From contig JAFRWY010000080.1 of NCBI GenBank assembly GCA_017437905.1, positions 21,019-85,018 of the forward strand: 64,000 nucleotides of DNA. Direction: 5' to 3'. Below, piece by piece: positions 9,210-17,745 of the stretch (position 1 is its first letter; each line of letters begins with the position of its first letter). The notes under the pieces are model-generated. The model made no database searches, was not told where the DNA came from, and saw only the letters and a program-made list of their open reading frames with translations. Position numbers and translations under genes: made by a program. This DNA is from Eubacterium sp. (lineage in GTDB: Bacteria; Bacillota; Clostridia; Lachnospirales; Lachnospiraceae).

Positions 9210-9782
9210 ATGAACGAATCCGATGAACGCTACAGCACGGCAGAGGACGCCATCTACGAATCCTTCTTTCTCCTGATGCAGGAGAAGGATCTTGATAAGA
9301 TCACCGTATCCGATGTGATCAAGAAAGCCGGGATCGTCCGCAGTACATTTTACAATCATTATGAGAATATCCCCGCACTGCTTACCGCCGTGGAGGACCG
9401 CACCATACAGGATATCTTCCGGCTGATGGAGAGCTTCCATCCGAAGAACGACAAAGACATGTGCTTCTCCTACTTTCTGGCCATCTGCAATTATACCCGG
9501 AAGAACCGGTTCCTTGCACATCTTCTGAAGAGTCCGCGGGAGGACGCTTTTTTCGAAAAGGCGATCACCATGTTCCATAAATACGTTTCAAATGTAACCC
9601 AGACCCAGAAAGCGGCTCCCCGGAAGAAGACGGAATTCTCCTTCATGATCGCCAGCGCCATCGGCAGCACCATCGGCGTCCTGCATAAATGGACGGCGGA
9701 GAATTTCGAAACCCCGGCAGAGGAAGTAGCCGGGCTGATGTCGAAGGTTTTCCTGTCCGGGATACTGCCATATCTGTCGTAA
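9210..9782 (+). CDS. TetR/AcrR-family transcriptional regulator
   Basis: 190-residue DNA-binding repressor-type protein. The N-terminal helix-turn-helix spans about residues 10-57 (AIYESFFLLMQEKDLDKI, VSDVIKKAGIVRSTFYNHY), the classical TetR recognition helix. The rest is a helical ligand-binding domain, ending GLMSKVFLSGILPYLS as in many Firmicute TetR proteins with the TetR_C_7-like C-terminus. AGAGGAG lies 9 bases before the ATG. Divergent from the metallo-hydrolase and convergent with the acyl-ligase operon. Candidate targets are its own divergent promoter and, less certainly, the condensation operon promoter. The ligand is unknown. Confidence 0.9.
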   Translation: MNESDERYSTAEDAIYESFFLLMQEKDLDKITVSDVIKKAGIVRSTFYNHYENIPALLTAVEDRTIQDIFRLMESFHPKNDKDMCFSYFLAICNYTRKNRFLAHLLKSPREDAFFEKAITMFHKYVSNVTQTQKAAPRKKTEFSFMIASAIGSTIGVLHKWTAENFETPAEEVAGLMSKVFLSGILPYLS

Positions 9783-9837
9783 GAGACAGGGCGGGAACCC
9801 GGAGTTTGAGCCGGGAATGAAATATCGAAAACAGCAT

Positions 9838-9873
9838 GAACGGGGACAGGTGCAGACGCACCCGTCCCCGTTC
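9838..9873. repeat. GGGGAC-type hairpin between convergent genes
   Basis: GAACGGGGAC pairs with GTCCCCGTTC, and inside it GGTGC with GCACC around a 4-base loop. It sits between the convergent TetR and acyl-ligase genes and could end transcription from the right, with a short T run (TTTTC) further along the minus strand. A related hairpin with the same GGGACAGGT arm lies at 41727-41757, which suggests a dispersed REP-like repeat. Confidence 0.6.
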
Positions 9874-9991
9874 GTACTGTGTCTATCCCTGATACTCCGC
9901 CCGACCCCCACCGTGACGGATCTTCTGCAGTTCCTTCGGATTCTACCGCAGCTTACCCTCTGCGGCTCCCCGCAGGTGTTATGCACCGGTC

Positions 9992-11518
9992 TCAGTCATC
10001 GATCTCTGCTTCGGGACGTTTGATCTTTCCGGTTGCATTTCTGTGGAACGGATTCTTCCGTACCACAAGACCTGTGATCTGGCGGTAGGAGGGCTGGGGA
10101 CGATTGTATGCATCCAGCACTGCCTGCAGGCTGTTCTTTATCGTCTCCTCATCCAGGCTCTTCATCTTCACCACATCCTGATCCGGATAGATCCGTGCGG
10201 TAAGGCCGTTATTCTCACCGGTGACGATCACTTCGCCCACCAGCGGGTTCAGGCCCAGTTTATTCTCAATCTCCTCCGGGGAGACATTCTCACCGTTTGA
10301 GAGGATGATCAGGTTCTTCACACGTCCGTTGATGAACAGGAATCCGTCCTCATCCAGATATCCCTTGTCACCGGTATGGAGCCAGCCATCCGCCAGGGTC
10401 TCCTCTGTTTCCTTCGGCATCTTGTAGTATCCCTGCATGACACTGCTGCCCTGCACCTGGATCTCCCCGTCCACAAAACGGATCTTTACGTTCGGAAGGG
10501 GTTTGCCGATGGAACCGGCCTTATGCTCCGCCGGTGTGTTGGAACTGATGACCGGAGAGCACTCGGACATACCGTAGCCTTCCAGCACCTGCACGCCGTA
10601 CTCTGCCAGCTTCTCTATATAGAACGGGTCGAGATGAGCACCACCCGTGAAAATGATCTTCAGGTTTCCGCCGAATACCTGTGCCGCAACCGCAGCCTTC
10701 GGAATCGCCGGATCGATAACGGAAAGACGCTTGTAGATGGTTTCGATCATGAGCGGAACCATCAGCATGACTTCCGGCTTGTAGATGCCCATGTTGCGGA
10801 CCATGTGCATAAAGTTATCATTGATGCAGATCACTGCGCCGAGGGAGAATCCCTTCAGCCAGTCCATCACCAGACAGAAGGCATGATGTACCGGAAGTAC
10901 GCTCATCAGAACGCAGCCCGGATCCGCCGAATAGTTCACGGATGCCACATTGTCTGCCAGGTTGGCCTGTGTGAGCATAACGCCCTTGGCCTTGCCTGTG
11001 GTTCCGGAGGTATAGATCAGTGTTGCGATCTCCGACTCCTTACGGCCCTCCACATCTTCGGTATCCACGCCGGCCGCCTTCAGATCCGCAAGTGTCACCG
11101 CCCCCTCTGCGGGGCCCTCCTGCAGCAGCCAGATCTTCCGGAGCATCGGACAGTTCTTTGCAAAGATCTCCGCGTAGGCTGCAAGCCGCGGTGTCAGGAA
11201 CAGTGCTTCCGCATCGGCATCGGTCAGAAGTGCCGTCAGATCCTCTGCCGGAAGTCCCGCATCCAGCGGTACGGCGATGTTCTGGCCGGTGGTGATCCCG
11301 AGGTAAGCGGCGATCCAGCTGACGGACGCATTTCCGATCAGGGAAATGTGTGCCCCCTGAAACCCTTCAGCCTTAAGCCCTTTTCGTACCGCTGCGATGC
11401 TCTCGCCCAGCTCGCGGTAGCTGATCCCGATCACTTCCTTCTTCTCCAGCCTGCGTACTGCGGGAAGCTCCGCATACGACTTTTCTGCATGATCCCATAT
11501 CTCACGAATTGTTTTCAT
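9992..11518 (-). CDS. AMP-forming acyl-CoA/acyl-ACP ligase
   Basis: 508-residue member of the ANL adenylating superfamily. The P-loop signature IYTSGTTGKAKGVML is near residue 165, GYGMSECSP near 322, and the hinge/ADP-binding block GDKGYLDEDGFLFINGR near 395. The catalytic C-terminal lysine is plausible in NATGKIKRPE at the end. It resembles long-chain fatty-acid ligases more than DltA. Third gene of a condensation protein-ACP-ligase operon, starting 38 bases after the ACP, so the likely job is to activate an acyl group and load it on that ACP. The ATG at 11518 has AAGGTGG upstream; the GTG at 11527 overlaps it. Confidence 0.9.
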   Translation of the reverse strand: MKTIREIWDHAEKSYAELPAVRRLEKKEVIGISYRELGESIAAVRKGLKAEGFQGAHISLIGNASVSWIAAYLGITTGQNIAVPLDAGLPAEDLTALLTDADAEALFLTPRLAAYAEIFAKNCPMLRKIWLLQEGPAEGAVTLADLKAAGVDTEDVEGRKESEIATLIYTSGTTGKAKGVMLTQANLADNVASVNYSADPGCVLMSVLPVHHAFCLVMDWLKGFSLGAVICINDNFMHMVRNMGIYKPEVMLMVPLMIETIYKRLSVIDPAIPKAAVAAQVFGGNLKIIFTGGAHLDPFYIEKLAEYGVQVLEGYGMSECSPVISSNTPAEHKAGSIGKPLPNVKIRFVDGEIQVQGSSVMQGYYKMPKETEETLADGWLHTGDKGYLDEDGFLFINGRVKNLIILSNGENVSPEEIENKLGLNPLVGEVIVTGENNGLTARIYPDQDVVKMKSLDEETIKNSLQAVLDAYNRPQPSYRQITGLVVRKNPFHRNATGKIKRPEAEIDD

Positions 11519-11556
11519 TTCTCCCACCTTCTCTGTATATAAACGGATTGTTCCTG

Positions 11557-11787
11557 TTAAGCAGCCATCGGAATCACGCCCAGCGCATCGCCGATGGTAA
11601 GTACATTCTTCATTTCCTCCGGATCCAGCTCCAGATCAAATGCATCCTCCAGCTCACCAAGGAAGGACATAAAGTCCAGGGAACTGAATCCCAGATCCTC
11701 ACGGAACCGCATATCATCTGTCATATCTTCAACCTTCACTTCGCAATACTGTGCAACGATATTCTTAAACTCCCTGGACTTATCCAT
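11557..11787 (-). CDS. Acyl carrier protein
   Basis: 76 residues, acidic, with the phosphopantetheine site DLGFSSLDFMSF (Ser near residue 36), a variant of the usual LGxDSL. AAAAGGAGT lies 7 bases before the ATG. It sits between the condensation-domain gene (72 bases upstream) and the ligase (38 bases downstream), so it is probably the dedicated carrier for this pathway and not the housekeeping fatty-acid ACP. The missing Asp before the Ser is seen in some specialised carriers. Confidence 0.9.
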   Translation of the reverse strand: MDKSREFKNIVAQYCEVKVEDMTDDMRFREDLGFSSLDFMSFLGELEDAFDLELDPEEMKNVLTIGDALGVIPMAA

Positions 11788-11859
11788 CTTTCTAACTCCT
11801 TTTTCCTTAATTTGAAATGTATTTGACTATGTGAAATGCGCCGCCCTCCGGCCCGCATG

Positions 11860-13245
11860 TTAAACCCGTTTCATCAGTTCCCCGAGGGTAATGTCCGGAT
11901 TCGAAATACCCGTGAAGAGGATCCGCATCATGTAGTAGTACATCAGCTCCATATCTTTCTCTGTCAGTTTCACTGTCTGATAATGATAGGAGAAGTTCAT
12001 GCCGCCGCTCTCCGTATGAGAAACCGTAAGGTACATCTTCTTGGTGGCTGCACCGTTGGCAAACCATTTGTTGTGCATCTGAAGATCCTTGATGTAAGCA
12101 TTATCCGCACGTACCGGAAGCGGCTGATAGGTCAGGTAACAGCTTTCGTAGGTGGTGTCGTCCGGTGTCTTGTACCGGCGCTTCATCTCCTGACGGATCA
12201 GTTCCGGATCGTAATTGCTGTGCATGTAGATCCGGTTCTGTACATTCTGGATCTCATAAGCTGCCGAGAGGAAGTCCATGTCTGCCGGAAGTACGGTACG
12301 GCAGGGGAACATGATCGTCCGGCTTCCGCCTGACGTCCACTCGTCATGAGTGCTCCGGCGGGAGATGAAGTTCTCCACCGTGATGTCCTCCTGTCCGTCG
12401 TTGACCTTGGACAGGTAGGTACGAATGCTGAGCAACAGGAGGTTCGTCATGGAGATCTGGTGGTTCAGGCAGAAGTCGATCAGGCCCCGTGTCGGTTCGG
12501 GCTCCAGTACATAATCCTTCACTGCCACGAACAGCTTCTCTCTCTCAATGTCCGCTGCACGAAGGTTCTTGTTCTTATGCTTCTTTCTTGCCTCCTCCAG
12601 AACCGAGGGTCCCTGGATATCGGAGTACAGGGGCTCGCCAAGAGCATCCAGCTGATCATCCCAGAACTTTTTATCCTTCGCAAAACGCTTTTCATTTTCG
12701 GCCTTCTGCAGATCCTTCGCCAGTACGGTTTCAAAATCCGCCAGATCCCCCGGGTACTCAGCCCCGAATGCGTAATGTGTGTAGAGCTTCATGAGATCAT
12801 TGACCATGACCACCAGTCCGCAGGAATCGATGAGGCGGTGATCCATGTGAATGAAGAATCCGTTGTATCCCTCGGGAAGCTTCATCATGAAGATATCGCA
12901 CATCGGCCGGTTGTCTCCGTCCATTGTCTCATAGGCCCACTGCTGCATCAGGTTGTCAGCCTCTTCCATGGTCATCCCCGACAGATCCTTCAGCGGAATG
13001 TCTCTTGTCTCCTTCTTCACAAGGTACTGCCGGATCACTCCGTCCTTGTCCGGCTTTGTGAAACGAAGCCGCAGGCATCCGTATCTCTGATACTCCAGCT
13101 GGATACATTTCTTCAGAATGTCGAAATCCAGGTTTGCCTTCAGGGATGCGATGATGCTGAGTCCGGACACCTGCTGTGTCTTATACTCGCGGATCCACTG
13201 GTAATGCATGTTCTGTGCTGCTGTGAGCTTGTACTCTTTTCTCAT
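11860..13245 (-). CDS. Stand-alone condensation-domain acyltransferase
   Basis: 461 residues with the fold pattern of NRPS condensation / WS-DGAT-type acyltransferases. The catalytic motif appears as MDHRLIDSCG near residue 135 (HxxxD kept, final Gly shifted). Start motif LTAAQNMHYQWI resembles the N-terminus of free-standing condensation enzymes. No adenylation or carrier domain is attached; these are supplied by the next two genes. AAAGGAGG precedes the ATG. Expected chemistry is transfer of the ACP-bound acyl group to an amine or hydroxyl acceptor; the acceptor is unknown. Two operator-like repeats lie upstream. Confidence 0.82.
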   Translation of the reverse strand: MRKEYKLTAAQNMHYQWIREYKTQQVSGLSIIASLKANLDFDILKKCIQLEYQRYGCLRLRFTKPDKDGVIRQYLVKKETRDIPLKDLSGMTMEEADNLMQQWAYETMDGDNRPMCDIFMMKLPEGYNGFFIHMDHRLIDSCGLVVMVNDLMKLYTHYAFGAEYPGDLADFETVLAKDLQKAENEKRFAKDKKFWDDQLDALGEPLYSDIQGPSVLEEARKKHKNKNLRAADIEREKLFVAVKDYVLEPEPTRGLIDFCLNHQISMTNLLLLSIRTYLSKVNDGQEDITVENFISRRSTHDEWTSGGSRTIMFPCRTVLPADMDFLSAAYEIQNVQNRIYMHSNYDPELIRQEMKRRYKTPDDTTYESCYLTYQPLPVRADNAYIKDLQMHNKWFANGAATKKMYLTVSHTESGGMNFSYHYQTVKLTEKDMELMYYYMMRILFTGISNPDITLGELMKRV

Positions 13246-13344
13246 TGCGAAGGTTCCTCCTTTGCTTTTGCCTTGCTCTTCCTCTTGACAGGCGTGAATC
13301 TATCACATCTTTTTTTGATATGCAATACCCCTTCCGACTTAATG

Positions 13345-13403
13345 AACACATTTGAAAAAGTGACCACAACATATCAAACACAGTTGAAAAAAGTGTTTGA
13401 TAT
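13345..13403. promoter_or_regulatory. Tandem operator-like repeats upstream of the condensation operon
   Basis: ATATCAAACAC (13371-13381) and GTGTTTGATAT (13393-13403) form a perfect 11-bp inverted repeat with an 11-base spacer, giving half-sites 22 bp (two turns) apart. A second partial copy, AACACATTTGAAAAAGTG at 13345-13362, repeats the core AACACAGTTGAAAAAAGTG (13377-13395) with a 32-bp offset. The two sit about 100-160 bases before the condensation gene. They look like paired dimer-binding sites; the regulator is not known. Confidence 0.6.
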
Positions 13404-13470
13404 TTCCCAAATCTCTTCGTATCCTCGCGGAGCATTTCTCTGAGGGGGGAGATTGCACTCCCACTGAGAT

Positions 13471-13500
13471 AAAAAAACCGCCGGCAGTCATGCCGACGGT
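13471..13500 (-). terminator. Rho-independent terminator of the MBOAT-SGNH-hydrolase operon
   Basis: Read on the minus strand, ACCGTCGGC and GCCGGCGGT pair (8 of 9) around a short loop and are followed by seven T. It lies about 105 bases after the hydrolase stop and separates this operon from the condensation operon. Confidence 0.8.
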
Positions 13501-13507
13501 CAGATAA

Positions 13508-13573
13508 CGGGATCGGACCTGTGTCAGCTGACGCTGACACAGATCCCGCGCCAAGTCTCGCGGGCGAGACTTG
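13508..13573. repeat. Double-hairpin intergenic repeat, copy 1
   Basis: CTGTGTCAGC (13519-13528) pairs with GCTGACACAG (13533-13542) around TGAC; the flanks CGGGAT and ATCCCG extend it. A second hairpin, CAAGTCTCG / CGAGACTTG, follows at 13552-13573. A diverged copy with the same GTCAGC-TGA-GCTGAC core and the same order of flanking words is at 42966-43016 in the other orientation. Function unknown; a REP-like repeat or conserved 3' UTR structure is possible. Confidence 0.6.
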
Positions 13574-13604
13574 AAACAATATATTAAACTATCCGAAGTC
13601 AGGT

Positions 13605-14654
13605 TCAGTCGTATCTCCGGAAGAATTCCCGCACCTTCCTCATGTAAAGCTTCGGTGCCACGTAGGAAGAGCAAAGATGCCGCGCCCGGGGAACCAGCAC
13701 CAGTTCCTTCGGCGACTGACAAAGCTCATAATTCCTCCGGGAGTTTTCCGGCCATACATAGGTATCCCTCTCTCCGTGGAAGAAAAGAACCGGCAGTTTG
13801 TTCTTCGCCAGCGCCCGGGTGGTGTCCGTCTGTCTCATGCCGAAATGTCCGAAGATCCGGCAGAAAAGATCCACACGGATCAGCAGAAGTCCGATCCGGT
13901 GAAGGTGGAACCATCCGGATGCGATGTCCCGGAGCTGCTGCTTCATGGAATGGAAACCGCAGTCCGCGATGACGCCGCGCACCTCCTCCGGCAGCTTATA
14001 TCCGGCAGCAAGAAGGACTGTGGTAGCTCCCATGGACTGTCCGTAAAGATAGATCGGCAGCCCCTCCGGATTCCGCGAATGCAGTTTTTCGATCCAGGCC
14101 CGCACATCCTGCTTCTCCTTCGCACCGAAGGTGATATAGGAGCCCTCGCTCTCTCCGCAGCAGCGCTGATCGATAAAGAGCAGGCTGCAATGCTCCCCAT
14201 ACAGCAGCTTCGCGATATGCGCGATGCTTCCGAACCGGGTTCCCCGGTAGCCATGGCTGAGGAGCACGATACGCTTCGGATTCTCCGCCGGAAGGTAGGA
14301 GGCATGCAGCCTGAGACCGTCCCGGCTGCGGATATACCAATCCTCCATCTCCTTAGCCTCGCACCAGGCCTTGGAAGCATTGTATTCCTCTTCATATCCG
14401 TTTCTCGGATGATTGATCTGGGTATGCCGGAGCAGGAGCCATTTGTTCCGGTTGGGGTTTTCCGAAGTTTTCGTATTCTCCCGATCCTTATCCTTCCGTT
14501 TCTTTCCTGCATAGGTGATAAAATGGAAGAATGGCCAGCCCGTGGCCAGGTAGAATATCTCCGCCGCCAGAACTCCCACTGACAGTCCCAGGATCCATCC
14601 TGTTTTATTCGACTTTTCTCCCGTACACGGTTTTTGTTCTTTCGATCGTTTCAT
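13605..14654 (-). CDS. Membrane-anchored alpha/beta hydrolase
   Basis: 349 residues. A single membrane segment near residues 20-45 (WILGLSVGVLAAEIFYLATG) is followed by an alpha/beta-hydrolase domain with the nucleophile elbow YGQSMGATT, Asp in FHGERDTYV and His in PRARHL, a complete triad; LLSHGYRGTRFG supplies the oxyanion region. It resembles Firmicute YqkD/esterase-like exported hydrolases. It follows the SGNH gene by 37 bases and shares its terminator, so it may act on the same surface molecule. ATG at 14654 has AAGGAT upstream; TTG at 14666 is less likely. Confidence 0.87.
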   Translation of the reverse strand: MKRSKEQKPCTGEKSNKTGWILGLSVGVLAAEIFYLATGWPFFHFITYAGKKRKDKDRENTKTSENPNRNKWLLLRHTQINHPRNGYEEEYNASKAWCEAKEMEDWYIRSRDGLRLHASYLPAENPKRIVLLSHGYRGTRFGSIAHIAKLLYGEHCSLLFIDQRCCGESEGSYITFGAKEKQDVRAWIEKLHSRNPEGLPIYLYGQSMGATTVLLAAGYKLPEEVRGVIADCGFHSMKQQLRDIASGWFHLHRIGLLLIRVDLFCRIFGHFGMRQTDTTRALAKNKLPVLFFHGERDTYVWPENSRRNYELCQSPKELVLVPRARHLCSSYVAPKLYMRKVREFFRRYD

Positions 14655-14691
14655 GTTATCCTTCAAAGACAGTGATCCCTCTCCTTACGGA

Positions 14692-16179
14692 TCAGCGCGA
14701 CACAGATACCTTCTCCGTGGAAGTATTAAATGTCGCGCGGTCGATCACCTTCCTCCTTACATTATCATAAACAACAAAGGTAAGTCCGGTCTTATTCTTG
14801 CTGTAATCCTTGCCGTCGATCACCAGGCTGTTGCCCGATCCCGCATAATATCCGGTTCCCGTCAGTTCATAAAATACGTTCTTCTCCCGGATGGAACCAC
14901 TTAGTGCCACCTGTTTCTTCTCGTCATAGATCTCGGTGACACCCGTCTCCGCATCGATCACTGCCGCATAACTCCACTGCTTTTTTTCGGAAAGATCGGT
15001 CTTAATGCCGAGAGCCGCAAGATTCTCCTTCATTTCCTCCGTAAGGCAGGTGGATGTATCCTTTAGGGATGCAATAAATACGGTATACCGGTCATCCCTC
15101 AGTTCCTTCAGATACTGATTGAAATCTTTGATATGCACAAGCTCGCAGTCCTTGATCACCTGTGCATAATAATCCCTTGTCTTTTCATACTGCGCGTCCT
15201 GCACGGCCTGCACCTTATACTTTTTACGGAGCAATGTCCCAAGGTAGTCCGACACCCGAATGGCTCCCCATAGATTTGCATGGGATACCGTCTTCTCCCG
15301 CGGAAGTTCGGCACCCAGGGCGTCATACAGGGTCTTCTCGCAAAAATTATAATAATCCACTCCCCTGGACTCCGCATAGGAAGTAAGGGCGTTATTCTCC
15401 CTGTCACTCATGGCATTTCCGGGAAGGGAGATAAGGATCAGTGTGATCCCGTTCTCACGGCAGAGATCCACGGTCTTATCCAGATATTCCCTCATCACCG
15501 GCTGCAGATCCCTCGCATCTTTCCCTCCGCCGGGCACATAAGTGTCATAACTGTCATCCCCGTATTCCTCCAGCGGAGAGAAACCTTTTAGTTCCGCGGA
15601 TGTGTACTCCTCCGGGATAAAGTCCTGCTCCGAAAGCTCCGTCCATCTTCCGTGATAGCGGATATTCGTTAAGTAGTAGCTCATTTCCGTCTGGGTGGGA
15701 TCGATCCGGCACACTTCCCGGACCGCCTCCCGCTTCACTTCGGACCAGCGCATGGGATCCAGGCATTTTCTTTGCAGAGTCTCCCTTGTATTTATCGGAT
15801 TCGCCGGATGTAATTCAAATACAAATCTCGTATCCAGCACCACCGCCTTCGGGGACTGGAGCCGGAGTGCCTCCTTCAGCCAATAATAGCTTAGGAATAT
15901 GCTCTGCTGCTCGCTTCCCAGATTATAGCTCCGGATCCCGGAGGTGTTGTAGATCTCCTGAGGCGAAACCGCATTGACCATAACACTGGAGCCAAGGAAG
16001 ATCACATCAACGGTATTTTCCTTCATTTCATAAAACTGCTCATAGGTCGATGTCGACGGCCAGTCGCTGTTCTCCAGTGTGTACTTCGGGCGGAGCACAC
16101 GATTGATAACGTAAAGAGAGAAAGCGAGAATTGACAGGAACACCAGGCTTCTCAGCAGATTTGTCACATGCTTTTTCAT
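14692..16179 (-). CDS. SGNH-type DltD/AlgJ-like protein with a C-terminal ILEI-like region
   Basis: 495 residues. A membrane anchor (LLRSLVFLSILAFSLYVI) leads to an SGNH domain with the nucleophile block FLGSSVMVNAVSP near residue 62 and the late block HANLWGAIRVSDYLG near 300. Such proteins work with MBOAT partners to place acyl groups on exported polymers. From about 365 on, VFIASLKDTSTCLTEEM and LVIDGKDYSKNKTGLTFVVY resemble the two halves of ILEI (FAM3-like) domains, in swapped order. It starts 1 base after the MBOAT stop and its ribosome-binding site GGAGG lies inside that gene, so the two are translationally linked. Confidence 0.8.
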   Translation of the reverse strand: MKKHVTNLLRSLVFLSILAFSLYVINRVLRPKYTLENSDWPSTSTYEQFYEMKENTVDVIFLGSSVMVNAVSPQEIYNTSGIRSYNLGSEQQSIFLSYYWLKEALRLQSPKAVVLDTRFVFELHPANPINTRETLQRKCLDPMRWSEVKREAVREVCRIDPTQTEMSYYLTNIRYHGRWTELSEQDFIPEEYTSAELKGFSPLEEYGDDSYDTYVPGGGKDARDLQPVMREYLDKTVDLCRENGITLILISLPGNAMSDRENNALTSYAESRGVDYYNFCEKTLYDALGAELPREKTVSHANLWGAIRVSDYLGTLLRKKYKVQAVQDAQYEKTRDYYAQVIKDCELVHIKDFNQYLKELRDDRYTVFIASLKDTSTCLTEEMKENLAALGIKTDLSEKKQWSYAAVIDAETGVTEIYDEKKQVALSGSIREKNVFYELTGTGYYAGSGNSLVIDGKDYSKNKTGLTFVVYDNVRRKVIDRATFNTSTEKVSVSR

Positions 16180-16180
16180 A

Positions 16181-17680
16181 TCAGAAGCCTCCGTAGATAA
16201 AGTCCTTCGCTTCGAAACCGAAGCCGTAGGTTCCGAAGATCCATATGGACCAGATTACTGTGAAATAAATGGTCCAGCGGATCAGTAAATTCTGCCGGTT
16301 GATCCATGCCCGGACCTTTACGCCCCGTTCCTGCAGCAGTTCCACAAGGATCAGGAACAGGATCGACACCAGGAGTACACCCCACTCCTTCTGACTGAGC
16401 CCCAATCGGTACAGGGATCCGTCGAAAAGGATCCACGGATTGAAATGGGTCACCATAGCCCGGAGCATGGATAGCCCCGCGCCAAGAGACCCTGCCCGGA
16501 AGAAGATCCATCCGATCATGCAGAGGAAAAATGTGACGATGACCTGTACCACCTTGCGGATCCGGGAACCCTCCGGCATGGAAACCGCTGCACACAGCCG
16601 TTCCTTCGGCTTTTGGGTCAGATCCCCTATGATCTGACATACCGCATGATACCAGCCCCAGACCAGGAATTTCCAGCCCTGTCCGTGCCAAAGTCCGCTT
16701 ACCGTAAAGGTCGCCAGCAGGTTGAAACATTTCCGTGCCTTTCCTTTCCTGCTTCCTCCCAGCGGAAAATAGATATAATCCCTCAGCCATTCGCTGAGAG
16801 ATATATGCCATCTCCGCCAGAAATCCCGGATAGAGGTTGCAAGCAGCGGGCGTGCGAAGTTATCCCTTACCTTGACGCCGAACAGTCTTGCAACACCCTG
16901 GGAGATTGTGACACAGGACAGAAAATCAGTATAAAGCTGAAGGGTATAAAGGATTCCCGCAAGCAGGATAAAGAAACCGGCATAGTTCTGATATCCGTCA
17001 AAGATTCGGTTGGCGATGACCGCTGCCTTGTCGGCGATCATCAGTTTCAGAAAGAGGCCCCAGAGGATCCCCTGGACACCGTTTATGATATTCTCCGTTT
17101 TATACCTGTGACCCGTGAAGAGGGCTTTCCCCAGCTGTCCGAACCGGGAGATCGGTCCCTGGATGATAATGGGGAAGAAAGAGATATAAAGTCCGAATTT
17201 CAGCGGATTCTTCTCCGGCTTTATCTTCCCCTTATGGATATCCACAAGGTAAGACACCATCTGCAGGGAATAGAAGGAAAGACCGATGGGGATGATCCAG
17301 TTGATCTCCTCCCGGTGCAGTACCGTAAGCGAAACAAAATCCCCCAGTTTCGACAAGATCAGCGGACCGGCAGAGATAACGATTCCCGCCCAAAGCAGAA
17401 TACACCGGACCTCTATACTGCTCTCCTGCTTCTTTGCAAGCAGGAGACCCATCCCGTAGCACGCCAGCACAGCCAGCCCGAACACCAGCAGCTGCTTCCG
17501 GCTGCCGGAGATGGCATAGTAGAAAAGACCGCTCACCAAAAGAAGGATCAGCCATCTATGCTTCCTCGGGAAAATGTAATAGAAAATGACCGCCAGAAAA
17601 ACCAGTGCAAAGTATTTGATCGATGTATAGCTCATCGGCGCTTTTATGCAATTATTAAAAAAACCGATTATATAATCCAT
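16181..17680 (-). CDS. MBOAT-family O-acyltransferase (AlgI/DltB-like)
   Basis: 499-residue polytopic membrane enzyme with many hydrophobic segments. Family landmarks are FFPIIIQGPISRFGQL near 160, RDFWRRWHISLSEWLRDYIY near 290, and SGLWHGQGWKFLVWG near 330, with the catalytic His in LWHG. Members move acyl groups across the membrane onto surface polymers or lipids. Start ATG at 17680 has AGAGGAAC upstream; the longer GTG/ATG frame start at 17713 has no such site. First gene of the MBOAT-SGNH-hydrolase operon. Confidence 0.93.
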   Translation of the reverse strand: MDYIIGFFNNCIKAPMSYTSIKYFALVFLAVIFYYIFPRKHRWLILLLVSGLFYYAISGSRKQLLVFGLAVLACYGMGLLLAKKQESSIEVRCILLWAGIVISAGPLILSKLGDFVSLTVLHREEINWIIPIGLSFYSLQMVSYLVDIHKGKIKPEKNPLKFGLYISFFPIIIQGPISRFGQLGKALFTGHRYKTENIINGVQGILWGLFLKLMIADKAAVIANRIFDGYQNYAGFFILLAGILYTLQLYTDFLSCVTISQGVARLFGVKVRDNFARPLLATSIRDFWRRWHISLSEWLRDYIYFPLGGSRKGKARKCFNLLATFTVSGLWHGQGWKFLVWGWYHAVCQIIGDLTQKPKERLCAAVSMPEGSRIRKVVQVIVTFFLCMIGWIFFRAGSLGAGLSMLRAMVTHFNPWILFDGSLYRLGLSQKEWGVLLVSILFLILVELLQERGVKVRAWINRQNLLIRWTIYFTVIWSIWIFGTYGFGFEAKDFIYGGF

Positions 17681-17745
17681 CGTTCCTCTTTGCTCCCGAT
17701 CCGTATCATACATCCCTCCGGTCAGAGGGCGCTTATGATCCCTTC

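Noticed and set aside
10376-13443. Plus-strand frames of 388 and 365 codons opposite the ligase and condensation genes
   Set aside because: Antisense shadows; the opposite strand has strong family motifs and Shine-Dalgarno sites.
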